Below are positions 11,972 through 23,866 of a stretch of DNA of 64,000 nucleotides, piece by piece. Source of the DNA: Chlamydomonas reinhardtii (lineage: Eukaryota; Chlorophyta; Chlorophyceae; Chlamydomonadales; Chlamydomonadaceae); NCBI RefSeq assembly GCF_000002595.2, contig NC_057012.1, positions 857,152-921,151 on the forward strand. Reading direction: 5' to 3'. Within the stretch, counting starts at the first letter, position 1. Each line of letters opens with the position of its first letter. The position numbers and the translations under genes are program-made. Under the pieces are notes generated by a model. It was not told the DNA's origin. It searched no databases and worked only from the letters and a program-made list of their open reading frames with translations.

Positions 11972-14900
11972 TGTGTGTGTGTGTGTGTGTGAGTGTGTGC
12001 GCGCGCGCGTGTGTGTATATGTGCATGTGTATATGTATGTGTATGTGTATGTGTATTTGTGTGCGTGTGCGTGTGCGTGTGTCTGTGCACTGGCCCGGGG
12101 CCCCCTGGGACCACACATAGCACGTAGCACACACCTCGAAGCTCGGTCCTTTGCGCACAGGCAGTCAGCCTTCACGCCCCAAACTTCGAATGTGAAGTGT
12201 TAAGCACTCCGTTCTCCATGAACGGCTACCTTCCCCCCAGTCGCATGATTGGCTATCCCCCCAAGATTGCCTACCGTCAACCATTTCCTTTATCATGGAC
12301 GTAACCACCCACCCCTTGCCTTCCCCTGCTCCCCCTGCTGCCTGCCACTACTTCCCCTCGCCTCCCCCGTGCCTTCCTCTGCCTCCCCCCTAAACACACA
12401 ACACACACGCACGTACGCAGATCTCCTTCTTAGCGGCGTACGGCATCCCCAACATGTGGCAGCAGCACACCGTGGTGGGCTGGATGCACGCGCAGCCCAT
12501 GCACACGTGAGTCAGTGGGGCAGGGAAGGGAGAGGAGGGTGAGGAGGGAGGGGAGGGAGAGGAGGGAAAGGAGGGAGAGGAGGGAGAGGAGGGAGAGGAG
12601 GGAGAGGAGGGAGAGGAGGGAGAGGAGGGAGAGGAGGGAGAGGAGGGAGAGGAGGGAGAGGAGGGAGGGGAGGGAGGGGAGGGAGAGGAGGCGATGAGGG
12701 GAAGGAGGGGAAGGAGAGGGAAGAAAGAGAGGCGGGGAAGAGGAGGGAGACTGTACATGTTGGTACAGGCTACCGAAACCGCATGCTTACTTGCAACAGG
12801 CTCGGCATGCGTGTTGCTTTGCGCCCTCCCTGCCTCGCTCCTCCGCAGGAAGCTGAGCTTCTTTGTGAGCATTTTGCCGTTCGCGGTGCTGCAGGTGCGG
12901 GGGGTAGCCGTTCATGGATCACAAATGATGACGTGCGGACGTCCATGGGGGGGACGGGTTGCTAGCTTGGGTGCTGGTGCGTGGGCTCGGCAGGGCGGGT
13001 GGGGCTGCGCGGGTGTGGGTGCGCGTGCGGGCGTGCGCAGTGGGGTGCGTCGCAAGTAGGCCGCCGCCCCTCCTGTGAGAGGCGGGATGGGCCATTTTGT
13101 TATGTCTCATCATATGAGCCTTTGTTTGCAAACTCTCCAACCCGTTCCCCCTGTGCAGTTCCTGACGAGCTCGGGCGCTCTCAAGCTCAGCTGTCGTGAC
13201 TTCCTCAACCTCAAGGCAAGAGGGGGAGCGCACTGCCGCAGCCATCTATTGCTCCTGTCCGTGTGGCCGTGTGTCCGTGTGTCCGTGTGGCCATGTGTCC
13301 ATGTGGCCATGTCGCTGCTGAGCCTAGCCCTTGACTCACTCCCGCACACGTTGCGCCTCTCGAACCCCACACAACCGAACGTCGTCCCAGGCTTTTTGGC
13401 ATACTAACATACAAGAGAACGCACACACGCAGGAGCAATGCAAGGCGGTGTTCCTGATGGGCGACGTGTCCGCGCAGTTCGAGGGCTATGGCGGACTCAT
13501 GGTGGGGCCCGGGGGGCGGTGGGTGCGGCAGGGGGGTCAGGGCGGCAGGGGCAGCAGCAGCGGCAGGGCGCGGGGCAGAGGCTGCGCTGTGTATATGTGT
13601 ATTTGTGTTAGAGAGCACAAGGGACGAAACACGCAGAACTTACAGAGAAAGGTGTGCCACGTCATGCTTAATGTCCTCCGTCCTCCGCATGAACGGCTAC
13701 CTCCCCCCCCGCCCTCCTCCCCCCCTCCAGATGCGTACGGTGATGGACACCATCAAGGGCCGAGTGGAGGACATGATGAGCGCGTGAGTGGGCGGGAGTG
13801 AGGATACCTAAGGGGATGTGTGGGATTCTATATGCAACATGGAAATTCACACTGCGTTGTGTTGCGACTCTACGGGGCCACGCATGGCGTGCGCTTCCCG
13901 TGCACCCAATGCGTGGGGTCATCTTTGACACAACACATGAATCTCTTACAAAGTGGTTGTCCTCATCTGATGCATCACATTCACTCACACGTATCACTCA
14001 TTCGTTGTATCGCTATCGTGTTGTGTTGTGTAGGTCTAGATTCCGCAAGCTGAACGCGACCATGCCCCTTCTGTTTGGCATCGGTCTGGAGGTCTTCCGA
14101 CGGCTGGTGGGTGCCGGGGGAGTGCTGGCGGGTGGATAGCGGGTGGGGTGGGGTTGTTCCCATCATCCCATGAGAAAGCAAAAAGCAAGAGAGAAAAGAT
14201 CATGGGTCGGAAGCGCAAAGAGCAAGGAGGCCGTGGGGTGAGGTGGGGTGGGCGGTCTGCTGGGTCCCAACTCGCTTTCTGCGGTGCTGGCGGCTTGTGC
14301 GGAGAGGATGGCTTAATGCGTCCGCCTTTCATCCGGCAGCAATGCCCCTCCCATCACACCCACGCCCGCAAACTCCCGCCGAATCCCACCTAAAGACACA
14401 GGCACATGCGCAAGCACATGCCCACACGCTTCCTCTCTTCCCTCCCACACACACATACCCCCACTCACAGGTCCGACTGTTCCTGGTCCACAACTGGGTG
14501 CCCCAGTCCACATTGGGCCGTGTGGCCGCGCCCTTCGAGGTGTACGCTCTGTTCTACAACATTTGGTTCGCCTATTCGGAGTGTGAGTGCTGATTGGTGG
14601 TGAGGACCCTGTACACACACGCACGCGTGCGCTTCCGTTTATTTGATACCGTAACACACATTCACACACGTGCTTGTATGGGTTCCTTTCCCGTCTTGGG
14701 TTTCTTAGCACGCGCACACGTATCGACAAACGCGCTCATATCCCTGCCGTGCCGTCACAGCCGCGGACTGCACCCAGTACCTGCTAGAACTTAAGAAGAT
14801 CGGCTCTACCTTCAAGGTGAGTGCGCGCTGCTGACGTAGGGGATGTAGCGGAATTGGCGTGTCGGGCTGTAGCAGAACCCGAGATGGATAGCAAGGCGCA

Positions 14901-15441
14901 CAGCGGCGTGCGTGTCGGCGTGCGTGTGCCTCAGCTGCCCTGGCGGTGGTGCCGTACAACCTAGGAAGGCTGACTGTGGCGAGAACACTTACATTGAAAC
15001 CGTCAATACAACCCGTGTACGGCATTTGTCCCCATTCACCTTCATCGCGACGCGGCCGCAGACGCTCCTGAACAAGGAGGAGGCTCTGTCCCAGCAGCTG
15101 CCCTGGCTCAACAACCACAGCCCGCGGAACCTGTTGCTGTGGTCACGGGTGGGTATTGTGTTTGCAGCGGTTGCCGTACATACACAATATAGAGTGCGTG
15201 TATGCCTACTTCAACAGGTGTTACCTTTATCACAGCCCCGGGCCAAGCCCCACTCCTTTCTTAACCGCCCCCTCGCTCCTCGCACTGGCTAGCGGTTCCC
15301 GTTGCCGTCCTGCCCACCTGCAACCCCAGCACCTCCATCAGCAGTGCAGCACCCCATCACCAACACCAACAGCACTCCCCTACTTGTCCTGCCCCTTCAG
15401 CAACCCCACCCACACATCCACCCACCCAACGTGCCGACGTA

Positions 15442-15484
<43 letters not shown>

Positions 15485-17849
15485 GTAGCTACGCACCGTG
15501 TGTTTTGTTGAACACACGCAGCTACGGCGCTACTACCAGTCGCCCAACTGTCTGGAGCTGCGCTGGATCGAAATGCACCTCACCCTGGTCATTGTGGCGG
15601 CGGTGGCGGTCACCGTCATCCTCATTGTCACCTTCGTGCAGGTATGACAGGCTGTGTGTTTGTGTGTTAAAGAAAACAACAAAACGATGCATGTGTGCGT
15701 GCGGCTGTGCGTGTGGCTGCGTGCACGCCCTTTGCTGCCATCCAGACCAGTCATAAGGAAGGGACGCCGGGACGGGACGGGGACGGCGCCGGCACCAAAC
15801 CCTAGCGTGTTGCGTTACAACTCCCTCTTCCATGCCTGCGTTACTTGCCTGCGCACATAGTTTCTCCACCTACATTCCTTCAAACACGCACACACACACA
15901 CCGCGCCCTCGCTGCCAGGGCACGCTGACGACGTTCACGCCCGAGAACGCCGACCTCCAAGTGTTTGTGGTGTGGGTCATCCCAGCGTTCATCTACCTGG
16001 GTGAGTGAAGATCATTAGTTTATGACAGCTTCTCATTCGATATTTACTTTCAGGAAGGGGTAAGGCAGGAAGGGTGAAGGTAGGAAGGGAAAGGCGGGAG
16101 GTGTATGCCATCAGTCAGGGCGCATGGGGCTCTGCAGGCGCACAGCCTGGGCAACAGCTACGCCTGTGGCTCCTGGCCCGGACTGTTTGAGTCAGTGACT
16201 GAATGAGCCCCATTGAACCCACGCCGCTGCTGCTGCTGCCGCCGTTGCTGCCGCTGCTGCCGCCGCTGTTGCTGCCGTCGCAGTGGCGGGTGTGGTGCTG
16301 GACGTCATCATGTCGGTGAGTGCGCCGGCGCGTGCTTGCGTGAGGACCCATGGTGGGGACCCCACACCGCATACACATGCCTACCCATGTCCGCCATGCA
16401 CCTGCACAAATGCCTTGCACTCACTGTTACACGTATGCCCCTGCACCCGCACCCTGCTCTGCCCCTGGCGCGCAGGCCTCCACGGGCCAGATGTACCACG
16501 ACGACGTCCAGGTGCTCACCTCGGAGGCGGTGAGGCGCACGACAGGGCAGGGCAGGGCAGGGCAAGGGGCGGGACGCAGGCACACAGACACACACACACA
16601 CACACACACATGCACATTCACACACACACACACACATGCACAAATACATTGTCACGCACAGACATTTACGCACAATTACACGCCGTGAGCGACGGAAGAG
16701 GGGATCGAATGGCACGCAACCTGGTACCCCTCTGACCAAGCAAATGCGCTTCCCGGCGCCGCGTCCAGCCGCCGCTGTCTGCCGCTTCGACACTGCGGCA
16801 ACGCACTACTTGACACTCGCACACAAATGAACTCCACAGGTTTCAATTGAGGAGCGGCTGAACAGCGCCGCAGAGCTCGACCGCCTTCCCCCGGCCCCGA
16901 CCGCGACTGGCGTTGCGTCTGCCACTGCCGCGCAACCGTTTCAGCGCAGCTCCTCGCAGACGCAGCTGATGCTGTCGCCGCCGGGCCGCAGCGGCAGCGG
17001 CAGCGGCTTGGCAGGGGACGCCAACGGGACAGGCGGGCTGGGTGGCAGAGATGCGGGAGACTACGGCGGCTCTGGCGGGGGCAGGCTGGCGCGACGCAGC
17101 CGCAGCGGCGCGAGCGGGCTCGGCACCGGTGGGGGCGAGGCCATGCTGGGGTTGCGGGAGCTGGGGGAGTTGGGCGTGCCGTCGTCGTCGCTGTCGGGTG
17201 GGTGGGTGCAGTGGCGGCCGGCGGAGCACTTCAGGCTGAGCGAGGACCAGAAGGCGCGGCTGCGGCAGTGCCAGGGCGTGATCCGGGTGAGTGAGTGAGT
17301 GAGTGAGTGAGTGAGGGAGGGAGGGAGGGAGGGAGGGAGGGAATAATTACACTTGGTAATGGCGAAGCCACTGATGACTAGGGCTAACAAGGGAGGGAGG
17401 GAGGGAGGGAGGGAGGGGACACTCGTGCACGGCAAGCGTGCTGTGGTCGGGCTAGGGCTGGGCTATGGCTGATAATTTCATCCGTGTGTCGGTCTGTCGG
17501 CCTACGGCTCCGGCGCAGTGCACCCCGCCTCACCCGGCACCTGGGCCTGGTGCCTGGACCTTGAGCGGCATCACGCCATCGCCTGAACCAACGCCCCGTC
17601 CCTTGTCCCTGATGCATCTCGAGCGTCTTCCCTCCACCGCCTTTGTAAACCAGACCTTGCCTTTTCTCGTCGCCGCCTGCCTCCGCCCCGCAGTCGCTGG
17701 TCACCTACATCCAATTCAATGTGGAGTACATCACCATCTTCGGAATCCCCATCGACACCAACCTGCGCAACACGCTCTTCTCGCTGGCCGTGACGTTGAT
17801 GGGCGCCGCCGTCAGCGCCTTCCTCGCCATCATCCTGCAGAAGAAGTGA
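9034..17849 (+). CDS. EF-hand multi-pass membrane protein, 863 aa, 22 exons
   Basis: Exons: 9034-9201, 9475-9525, 9703-10209, 10530-10611, 10846-10942, 11277-11366, 11784-11850, 12421-12506, 12849-12894, 13159-13215, 13433-13501, 13731-13783, 14034-14106, 14471-14582, 14761-14816, 15062-15148, 15522-15641, 15919-16000, 16284-16315, 16476-16529, 16840-17286, 17694-17849. All join in phase (2592 nt). A canonical EF-hand loop, DTDSNGKVSALE, lies near residues 50-61. Residues about 75-235 are low complexity (Pro, Ala, Gly, Ser). About seven hydrophobic segments follow, for example MHVLLVALTLIQFIATYVPL, MHLTLVIVAAVAVTVILIVT and NTLFSLAVTLMGAAVSAFLA, with a second disordered loop at about 675-790. 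I do not recognise the family; a calcium-sensing membrane protein is an inference. Intron 10 has a GC donor. Confidence 0.87.
11641..11755. repeat. Degenerate CCTAA/CCTGC repeat in intron 6
   Basis: A run of imperfect CCTAA and CCTGCC units lies in an intron of the membrane-protein gene. It resembles a TTAGG array on the other strand but is degenerate, and it differs from the TTTTAGGG telomere unit known for Chlamydomonas. Confidence 0.6.
11935..12085. repeat. GTGC/GT/ATGTGT microsatellite in intron 7
   Basis: Successive blocks of GTGC, GT and GTAT units fill part of intron 7 of the membrane-protein gene. Confidence 0.85.
12530..12700. repeat. GGGAGAGGA minisatellite in intron 8
   Basis: About 17 copies of a 9-bp purine unit, GGGAGAGGA with GGGAGGGGA variants, lie in intron 8. 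The purine/pyrimidine strand asymmetry could form triplex DNA. Confidence 0.88.
15440..15485. repeat. CA microsatellite in intron 16
   Basis: An ACACAC run interrupted by GCGC lies shortly upstream of the exon 17 acceptor. Confidence 0.85.
17287..17341. repeat. GTGA and GGGA tetranucleotide arrays at the intron 21 donor
   Basis: The donor of intron 21 begins a GTGA array that turns into GGGA units, so the splice site GTGAGT is itself repeated several times. A second GGGA array follows at about 17390-17420. Confidence 0.8.
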
Positions 17850-18280
17850 TGATGTTTACATGCGTTCATGCATGGTGGTAGATGCAGGTTTGGCTGTGCA
17901 TCTAACTTCATATGTTCATTCTTCATGTTGGCGTCTGCACATGCATGCGTGTTCTGAAGTGCATTGTGGCTAAACCTTCCTACGTCTGCTGGCTTCCAAA
18001 ATGCCTGCAAATTCAATACTTTAGCGCATGAGCTTGATCCACAACACCCAAGGTGTACTCTTCATTTTTGCCACGCCCGGAAGCAGGGGCACCCCTACCT
18101 AGAGGCCGCGCGCGCGGGACTTGCATATGAAATGGTGGGGTCATTGGCTTGTGGTAGAATGGTTGGCACAGGTCGAAAGCAAACATGCTCCTGCATACGT
18201 GGCGAGGTTCACATTGTGTGTTGGTGTGCTTGAGCAAACGGGGGTGGTGTTGCCTGTTGTCTACCCCGCCCTCAGGGCTG

Positions 18281-18580
18281 TGTGGTAGGGGCGGGCGCTA
18301 GGTGCAGCACGTGGGAGTGTGACAGGTCGTGATGAGAAGGCGCGGCGTGCGTGTGCGCGGAGGCCTGGCGCGTGCTGGCTGTCACTGCTACCAGCCACTG
18401 GACGCAGCACCGGCGGGCTGTGTGCGCGTGTGTGCTAGGGGCGCTAGGTAAAGCGCGTGGGAGTGTGACAGGCCGTGATGGGAAGGTGCGGCATGCGTGT
18501 GCGTAGAGGGGACGGGCGTGCTGCTGTCGCTGCTTCTAACCATACGACGCATCACCGGCGAGCTATTATGTGCATGTGTG
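18281..18580. repeat. Imperfect tandem duplication, unit about 146 bp
   Basis: Two adjacent copies (about 18281-18432 and 18433-18580) share the order GCTAGGT, CGTGGGAGTGTGACAGG, CGTGATG, CATGCGTGTGCG and a final CACCGGCG block. A weaker third copy may follow. The repeat lies in the probable 3'UTR of the membrane-protein gene. Confidence 0.8.
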
Positions 18581-19255
18581 AAGGGAAATGGGGTTGCGTA
18601 CATGCAAATGCAGTGGGGCTTGGACGCCTGTGTGTTGTGCTGCCATCGCTGCTCGTGCACGCGGCTGCCTGCCGACGCTGGCACTGATGGGATACTGCAG
18701 CGTGCATGGTGCTGGCTGCGGTGGGTCGGTGGCGGTTGCTTCGTGGCCATTGGATATTGATCACACGCACGTGCTGAGTGGTGTGGGTACCGTAGTCAGT
18801 GCGAAGTTCATTGTAATTTTTGGGGGTCTGATTGCCTGCGCACGTGCACGGACAACGTCATGAATGCATGCTTTGCGCACCAAACGTCCGCAAATGTGTG
18901 GAAGGGGGCAACACGATTCAGTATTTCAGTGCAAAAGTTAATAACGGTACCGGATGGTCAATGCCAACCTTGTAGAAACCCAACCAACAAATCCTCGCAA
19001 CTTTGGTGTGGGGTAGGATATACTTTGCTTCGGTGCCTGCTGTGCTTATGCTTGACAGTGGGACGTGGCTGGACATATGGCGCGCGGTGCCTGTACAAAC
19101 TCACCCGGGTCTCCGGGAGTTCGGGAGACGAGGTAGTTCCAAAGCCTTTAGGCTTTGGCCTCAGACTTGCACCAATGTGGCGTGAGTGCAGCCCACTTCT
19201 CCCTTGAGGAATGGCCACCTTTCTTGTCCCTTGTCATTCAGTAGTTTCAAGCCCC

Positions 19256-19260
19256 TGTAA
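19256..19260 (+). terminator. Candidate polyadenylation signal TGTAA
   Basis: TGTAA lies 1.4 kb after the membrane-protein stop codon. An earlier TGTAA at 18812-18816 is an alternative; sequence alone does not choose between them. Confidence 0.4.
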
Positions 19261-19551
19261 TTAAGTGTGGAGAAAGCATCACCCTCCCCCGTAAGTTAGG
19301 TAATGGTCTGAGGCAGCCGCAGTCACGCGCCCGCCCACATCACTGTCACCCTCGGCCACACACCGCTAAATAGCGTCATGAATCACCTCGGCGATCACAG
19401 GGTGTGTCTGCAACACCAGTCAGCTTTCGGGTCTGCTGTGTGTTTTGACGCGTGGAACCCTTGCTTGCTTGCCAACCCTGACGCAGTCACACACAGTTGG
19501 AGCAATGCCAGCTGCCACATACCATTCCCACCATCACAGCCTGGCAACCGC

Positions 19552-22500
19552 CTAAAAACAAGCACTGGAATTAGAGGAGAGCGGTGGTGCTGCAGTGGCA
19601 AGGAAAGCAGCAAGCAGCATGGCCATGACTAGCACCAGCAGCGCTGGTATTGCGATTTGCTGGATAGGAGGCAGCAGCCAGGCACCGCTGCCACCTGCCA
19701 GGGTGTCTGTGGCAGACCTTGCAGCCCTGGCAGCCACGGCTGCCACAGCCTCACTGGTGGCAGCAGCAGCTGTGGTGGCTGTGCCAAGGCGCTTTGTGGC
19801 CATGGGGGCAGTAGCAGTAGCGGTGGCAGCAGCGAAGGCGCTGTAGGATGCCACCACCTCAGAGAAGTCGTGCGGCATTGGCTGCCAACCAAGCTCGTGG
19901 CGGGCTCTAGAGATGGAGTACCAGTGCGCCACACTGCTCTTGTACACCTGCATGCGGGCATGGTGTAGGCAGGGTGTAAGTTCCATCAGCATTGGTACGA
20001 CCCTGTCATTCCGAGTCTTCTTCTCCATGTAATTACCCCGGCCAAGATCGACTTGCATGGGCTGGGGTGCTCGGCAAGAGAGGTAGTGTAAGCCTCCTGC
20101 CAAGCTGTCGCGGCGGGAGCGCAAGCGCCCCCATTGCCTTGACCCCCTAAAATATTAAAGTTAATCGCAGGTTCTCAATGAGAACCATATAAGCGATTAA
20201 GCTTATAAGAACAGATACTACACATGATCTGAGCCAAAAGGCCGAGAAAGGTATGCTTGAACGTGGCGCCCCCGAATCCCCGGGGCACGTCGCCGTGACC
20301 ATCTTGTGCGAAACCCCGCGCGATGGTGGGTGTGGCATTGGGCCATATAACGAGCTCACCGCTGCTAACTTGCATTGCACTTACAACACTTCAGACACCT
20401 TATACATATTGTTAGGATCAGAGACTTCAATTCGTGTCGCACGGAGCCATGTTTGTCGAAGCCGTCATCATGGTTCCCCAATGCTCCCCATAATCCCTTA
20501 CGTTCATACCAGTCATCCAACAACACGTGTGGCGCTATACGTTAACTAGCTCACCTCTGCCGGAGTGATGAGCGGCTCGGTCAGGGCCAGCACAACCGCC
20601 GTCCCGCGCCGAGTCCAGGTCACGAGCGGGCCGCTCACGCTGCTGCCGACGCGCCCGCGGCCACAGCCACCACCGGTGGTACCGCCACCCGCAGATGCAC
20701 CCTCAACCCCCGGCGCCGAGCTCCCACCCACCGCCGACCTAGACGCGGCCGCCCGCCTGCCCGGTACCACGCCCCAAGCCCCCGCCGCCTCCACAGCCAC
20801 CGCCACGGCTGCCGCAGTCGGCGCAATCAGCAGCCTGTCCGTCGCGTCTGCCGCCGCCAGCGCCGCGCCGCTGGCCGCCGCCGCCGCCGCATGCGCCGCC
20901 ACCATCGCGCGCGCGCCCGCCAGCACTAGCGGCACCGGCAGCGACGCGGCGGGGGGCGTGTGCCCCAGCCCTGACAGCAGGGGGGCCCAGAAGTCAAACG
21001 TGTTTGCGGGGGCGCCGTCGGACACGAAGTAGGCTCGCCCGGCAGCTACATGGCCACGGGCGGCGTCCAGCCCGCGCCAGGCCGCCAGCAGCGCGGAGGT
21101 CAGGTTGCGCACGTGGATCCTGTTTGGGGGTGGGCGTGTGAGGGCGTGTGAGGGCGTGTGTGTGTGGCGGGGAGAGGACTGCGGGGGGAGGGGGATGAGG
21201 GGAGTAGTGCAGGTACAAGGGGTGGCAGGAGGGGCACGTCGTGGCATGCCGTGCAGGCTGGTTTGGCAGCTTGGCGTCGGTGTGTAAAGCTGACGTTGCC
21301 GTGTGTTGCGCACCGCTCACACCACCTTTACAGCTCCGTGCCCACCCACCCCACCCACCCACCCGCGCATACCACCCCGGCAGCAATCCACCCCACCACC
21401 CGCACCGCCCGGCCACCCCCACCCACCCACCAGTCTGCCAGGGCGTCGGGCGGCCCGAACCGGAAGCGCAGCCAGCCGCGCGCCGCCAGCTCCAGGATGC
21501 GCGGCGTGTGGCGCACCTCGCCCGGGCCGTAGATGGCGGGCGGCCGCACCGCGGTGGTCAGCAGCACGGGCGGCGGCGGCGGCGGCGGCGGGGACAGCAG
21601 AGGGGACAGCGGGGGCAGTGGCTTCTGAGAATCCGCGGGCTGGGGCTGGGTGCGAGGCTGATTTGGGTGTGGGGAGTGGCCGAGGCTGGATGGGAGTGAG
21701 GGGAGCTGGGAGGGTTGGGGCGAGGGCGTGCGAGGTGGCGCCGGGGGCGTGCCGGCATCCGTGTCGGAGTCCTCCCCCACACTGCTGGCACCGCTGCTGC
21801 TGATGCCGCACAGGCCGCTCAAGTCGGCGCCGCTGCTACTGCCATTGGGGAGGCCGCATGGCCCACTACCGCAGCTACTGCCGCTGCTACTGCCGTGCGC
21901 GCACCCCGCGCCCGCGCCGGCCGGGCACTCAGCAGCTTCCTCTGCCGTTGCAGCTGAGGTCTGCCGTTGCAGCTGCTGCGGCGGCGACTGCGGCGGCGGC
22001 TGTAGCTGCGGCTGTAGCTGCGGCTGTAGCAGCGGTGTGCCGTTGGCCCGCAGCACCAGGCGCTCCGCCTCCGCCTTGGTGGCGCTGTAGCAGTCCAACA
22101 GCCGCAGGGGGGGAGCGGGAGCCCAAGAGGCAGAGGGAGGCCGGATGGTGCCGCCGCCGCCTCCACCCACATTCTCAACCTGTTGTTCCTCCTGCTGCTG
22201 CTGCTGCTGCTCCCGCTCCGCCCTCTCCCGCTGCTGCTGCTCCCCCTCCTCGTCTTCCTCGCAGCCGCCGCTGACGCGCTGCCGGCGCCACACGGCGTTG
22301 TAGGTGGAGACGGCTACCAGGCGGCGGCAGCCGGCGGCGGCCGCGGCGGCAATCAGATTCCGGGTGCCGTCCACGTTGACCTGAGGGAAGGGGATCAGGG
22401 GTGGGGAAGGGGGTAGCCGTTCATAAAGGACGGAGTGGTCAAATCACGAAAGGGGGGGAGGGGAGGGCGGTCGAGGCGGCAGGGTCAGAGAGGCCAGGGG

Positions 22501-23866
22501 TGTGGTTCATGCTAGATCCGAGACGGGATCAAGGCTTCGAGACCCAGCGAGGCGCATGCACAGGTGCTGATGCGGCTGAGGGGCTGCCAGCGGCCCGGCT
22601 GTGTCTCATCCGAGACGACACGGATACGGGCACGCACACAGGTGAGTGAGAAGCACTGCGTGACGAGCCCATGATACACACTGCACACGCATGAGACATC
22701 CATGAGAGCTCTGCGCATCATGCCAACCATTAACACGAACCCATCCGCAGCCCAGGACCCGCCAACCAACCGCCAACCAAACCCACACCAACACTCCGCT
22801 GCCCCGGACACAAGTAAGTACCCCTTCACCCCAACGCATCCCCCCGCACCCCAGCCACCTGGCGAATGAGGTCGGCCCTCAGTGACTCGGCGCCACTCAT
22901 GCCGTAGCTGGCCACGTGGAAGATGCTGTGCACGGCGGCGGCAGTAGCAGCAGGCGCAGAGGCGGCTGTAGCTGCAGCGGCTGTAGCAGGCGCAGCCGCG
23001 GTGGGCGGGGTGGCCGGCGCTGGCGGCTCCTCGCCGCGACACGCCGCCAGTACGTCGGCGGGGCGGCGCAGGTCACCTTGGAACAGGCGGCAGCGCGGCG
23101 GCAGCAGCAGCTGCGGCTGGGGCTGGGGCTGAGCTTGCGGAGGAGCAGGCGAGTGGGCGCCTGTGTCGTTGTTGAAGGCAGCGGCAGTAGCAGCGGCTGC
23201 GGCGGAATGCAGCAGGCTGAGGCGGCGGCAGTAGCAGCAGCGGGCGCTGCTGCCGTCCTCGTCTGCGCCACCGCCACCACCGCCTCCTCCGCTGCTTCCC
23301 ATTCGGCTGCTGCGGCTGCAGCTGCCGCTGCTGCATGGCGGGCTGCTGCAGGGCGGCGGCTTTGCGGCGGCGGCTGTCAGCGCGGCCGGCTGCGGCGGCG
23401 CCACATCGAACAGCGTGACGTGGTGCCCCTCAGCCGCCAGCGCCCAGGCCAGGTGCAGGCCCACATAGCCGCAGCCGCCCGTGATGAGGCAGTGCACACC
23501 CTGGCTGGTCGTGGTGGTGCTGGTGCTGGCGCAAGTGGCGGTGGTGGTGCTTGGGATGCAGCTGGTGCTAGCCGTTAGCGGCGAGGCAGGTGGGAGCAAG
23601 GGCGGCGGCGAGGGCGGCGGCATCGGGGTCGAGCAGGGCGAGCGTGGCGGCGTGAGGGGTGCGGCAGGCGCCGTGCAGCTAGTGCAACTGCTGGTGCTGG
23701 CGCTGCTGGTGGTGGTGGTGGTGTCTGTGTTGAGCGGCGGCATGGCAGCCGTGGTTGCGGGTGGGGTCGCCAGGATGCGGCAATCTTCGCCCGGTGGGCC
23801 GCTGCAGGTGCCCGGCGCGGCACAAGCAGCTGCAGCAGCCGCGGCTGCTGTCTCACGAGCAGTCAT
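19552..23866 (-). CDS. SDR42E / 3-beta-HSD-like short-chain dehydrogenase, 972 aa
   Basis: Four exons (22859-23866, 21431-22380, 20555-21119, 19552-19947) join in phase. After a 125-residue low-complexity N-terminus comes the NAD(P)-binding motif CLITGGCGYVGLHLAWALA. It is followed by HVASYGMSGAESLRADLI, VNVDGTRNLIAAA, LVAVSTYN, the catalytic YSATK near residue 434, AVRPPAIYGPGEVRHTPRI and the tail VAHWYSISRARHELGWQPMP. This order matches SDR42E and sterol C4-decarboxylase (3-beta-HSD) proteins, which act on steroid-like substrates at the ER. Family members are near 400 residues, so much of the extra length is Ala/Gln/Pro insertion. A C-terminal hydrophobic segment (ALLVLVMAMLLAAFLAT) suggests a membrane anchor. 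The substrate is unknown. The final intron contains a U2 snRNA gene. Confidence 0.88.
20062..20254 (-). ncRNA. U2 spliceosomal snRNA
   Basis: The minus strand begins ATACCTTTCTCGGCCTTTTG, the conserved U2 5' end. It continues with a GTGTAGTATCTGTTCTTAT block that contains the GUAGUA branch-point recognition sequence, then an Sm site (AATATTTTAG near 20145-20155). It ends with a strong terminal hairpin at 20069-20105 whose loop includes TTACACTA. Length of about 193 nt suits a U2 RNA. The 5' end is secure; the 3' end is placed just after the last hairpin. A TATA-like TTATATGG lies about 90 nt upstream. The gene sits inside the last intron of the SDR gene on the same strand. Confidence 0.93.

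Larger units (their letters stand above)
17850..19551. other. Convergent 3' region of the membrane-protein and SDR genes
   Basis: No coding segment is supported here. The stretch should contain the plus-strand gene's 3'UTR and the minus-strand SDR gene's 3'UTR. TGTAA occurs on the plus strand at 18812-18816 and 19256-19260; I found no clear minus-strand signal. Confidence 0.55.

Noticed and set aside
12530-12700. CRISPR-like array
   Set aside because: Units are 9 bp with no spacers; it is a purine minisatellite in an intron.
19552-19947. Separate small gene downstream of the U2 snRNA
   Set aside because: The phase, strand and family motif (SISRARHELGW) fit it as the last SDR exon.
19941-19955. 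15-mer CTTGTACACCTGCAT shared by the SDR and fibrillin genes
   Set aside because: Both are splice-acceptor contexts before Val-Tyr-Lys codons; no wider similarity, so probably coincidence.
20565-21032. Plus-strand open frame of 155 codons opposite the SDR gene
   Set aside because: It is the antisense shadow of SDR exon 3, which carries the conserved family motifs; GC-rich DNA leaves all frames open.
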